From Novispirillum itersonii (GTDB taxonomy: Bacteria > Pseudomonadota > Alphaproteobacteria > Rhodospirillales > Rhodospirillaceae): a stretch of 64,000 nt of DNA. The stretch spans positions 203,100 through 267,099 of the forward strand of contig NZ_JACIIX010000004.1 of assembly GCF_014205675.1 (NCBI RefSeq). The letters are read 5' to 3'. The notes under the pieces are model-generated. The model saw nothing but the letters and a program-made list of their open reading frames with translations, had not been told where the DNA came from and made no database searches. Within the stretch, counting starts at the first letter, position 1; each line of letters starts with the position of its first letter. The position numbers and the translations under genes were made by a program. Below, one piece after another: positions 63,784 to 64,000 of this stretch.

Positions 63784-64000
63784 GAGCATCGAGCCTTTAA
63801 TCTGATACATATCCTGCATGCTTGAGATAATTCCAGCATTCGTCGGGAGAGTAGAGATCGCAGATGCTGCCGACGGCTTGCCATAGGGCGCTGATGGTTC
63901 GAGCACCGATGCGGCGGAGATGAGCCTTGAGTTTGGCGAAGGCCATTTCGATGGGATTGAGGTCGGGGCTATAGGGCGGCAGGAACAGAAACCATGCGCC
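63784..64000. mobile_element. IS630-type insertion sequence, partial
   Basis: The end of an insertion sequence that continues past the window. IS630 elements insert at TA, and a TTA at 63781-63783 directly precedes GAGCATCGAGCC, a likely inverted-repeat end. The exact boundary is inferred from this pattern only. Confidence 0.5.
63797..64000 (-). CDS. IS630 family transposase, C-terminal part
   Basis: The last 67 codons of a transposase whose start lies beyond the right edge. [20 protein letters not shown] is the diagnostic IS630/Tc1-like segment containing the final catalytic acidic residue (E in NPIE). The peptide ends [13 protein letters not shown]. The reading frame is intact as far as visible. 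It is the only mobile gene in the window. Confidence 0.9.
   Translation of the reverse strand, partial: GAWFLFLPPYSPDLNPIEMAFAKLKAHLRRIGARTISALWQAVGSICDLYSPDECWNYLKHAGYVSD

Larger units (their letters stand above)
63370..63796. other. Intergenic region upstream of dnaE with promoter, palindromes and candidate RNA
   Basis: 427 bases with no protein gene. From left to right: the dnaE leader and promoter, two overlapping palindromes, the palindrome TTTGCA-C-TGCAAA (63496-63508), a small hairpin ACCTTA/TAAGGT (63540-63558), a structured plus-strand RNA candidate with terminator, a minus-strand terminator, and the end of an IS630-type element. Confidence 0.7.

Noticed and set aside
63648..63884. 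78-codon minus-strand frame at the IS630 end
   Set aside because: It is out of frame with the clear transposase peptide and crosses the presumed element end and a terminator.

Overview
The window is high-GC DNA from an alphaproteobacterium, most likely a member of the Rhodospirillales (freshwater spirilla). This rests on the unbroken order dnaE-rpsB-tsf-pyrH-frr-uppS-cdsA-dxr-rseP-bamA-ompH-lpxD-fabZ-lpxA-lpxI-lpxB, a homospermidine synthase beside an alanine-racemase-fold ornithine decarboxylase, LpxI rather than LpxH, an aa3 cytochrome oxidase operon and an nnrU/nnrS pair. No plasmid, phage or CRISPR sequence is visible. The only mobile DNA is an IS630-type transposase fragment at the right edge.

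Left part (1-20 kb), mostly housekeeping and metabolism: rlmJ, a DUF2817 zinc peptidase, an MFS exporter, a DUF6134 secreted protein, an orphan Tat-type phosphate-binding-like protein, divergent nnrU and nnrS around an FNR/NnrR-type box, mnmC, the oxidase operon coxB-coxA-ctaG-coxC, and a polyamine group (homospermidine synthase, GNAT acetyltransferase, ornithine decarboxylase with a ~450-nt leader). An XRE-cupin regulator lies divergent to an omega-amino acid:pyruvate aminotransferase.

Middle (20-44 kb): a three-gene operon (GT2, GT39 and GtrA) divergent from a ChbG/YdjC deacetylase, together resembling the Francisella FlmF2-NaxD-FlmK lipid A amino-sugar pathway. Then rimO, two tandem membrane GGDEF paralogues, a MocR regulator divergent from a PNPOx-like flavoprotein with a clear operator, two identical tRNA-Val(GAC) genes inside an exact 109-bp duplication, an N-formylglutamate amidohydrolase, an M23 peptidase, a TetR-controlled MFP/ABC-2 exporter, a LysE exporter and an RND efflux pair.

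Right part (44-63.4 kb): about 19 kb on the minus strand forming one dense cluster from dnaE down to lpxB and gloA, covering replication, translation, UMP kinase, isoprenoid and undecaprenyl synthesis, phospholipid synthesis, outer-membrane assembly and lipid A. Upstream of dnaE are overlapping palindromes at its promoter, a candidate structured small RNA on the plus strand with a strong intrinsic terminator, and the IS630 fragment.

All identifications come from reading motifs in translated sequence. No database search was run, so family names are recognition calls, and promoters and operators are pattern calls.
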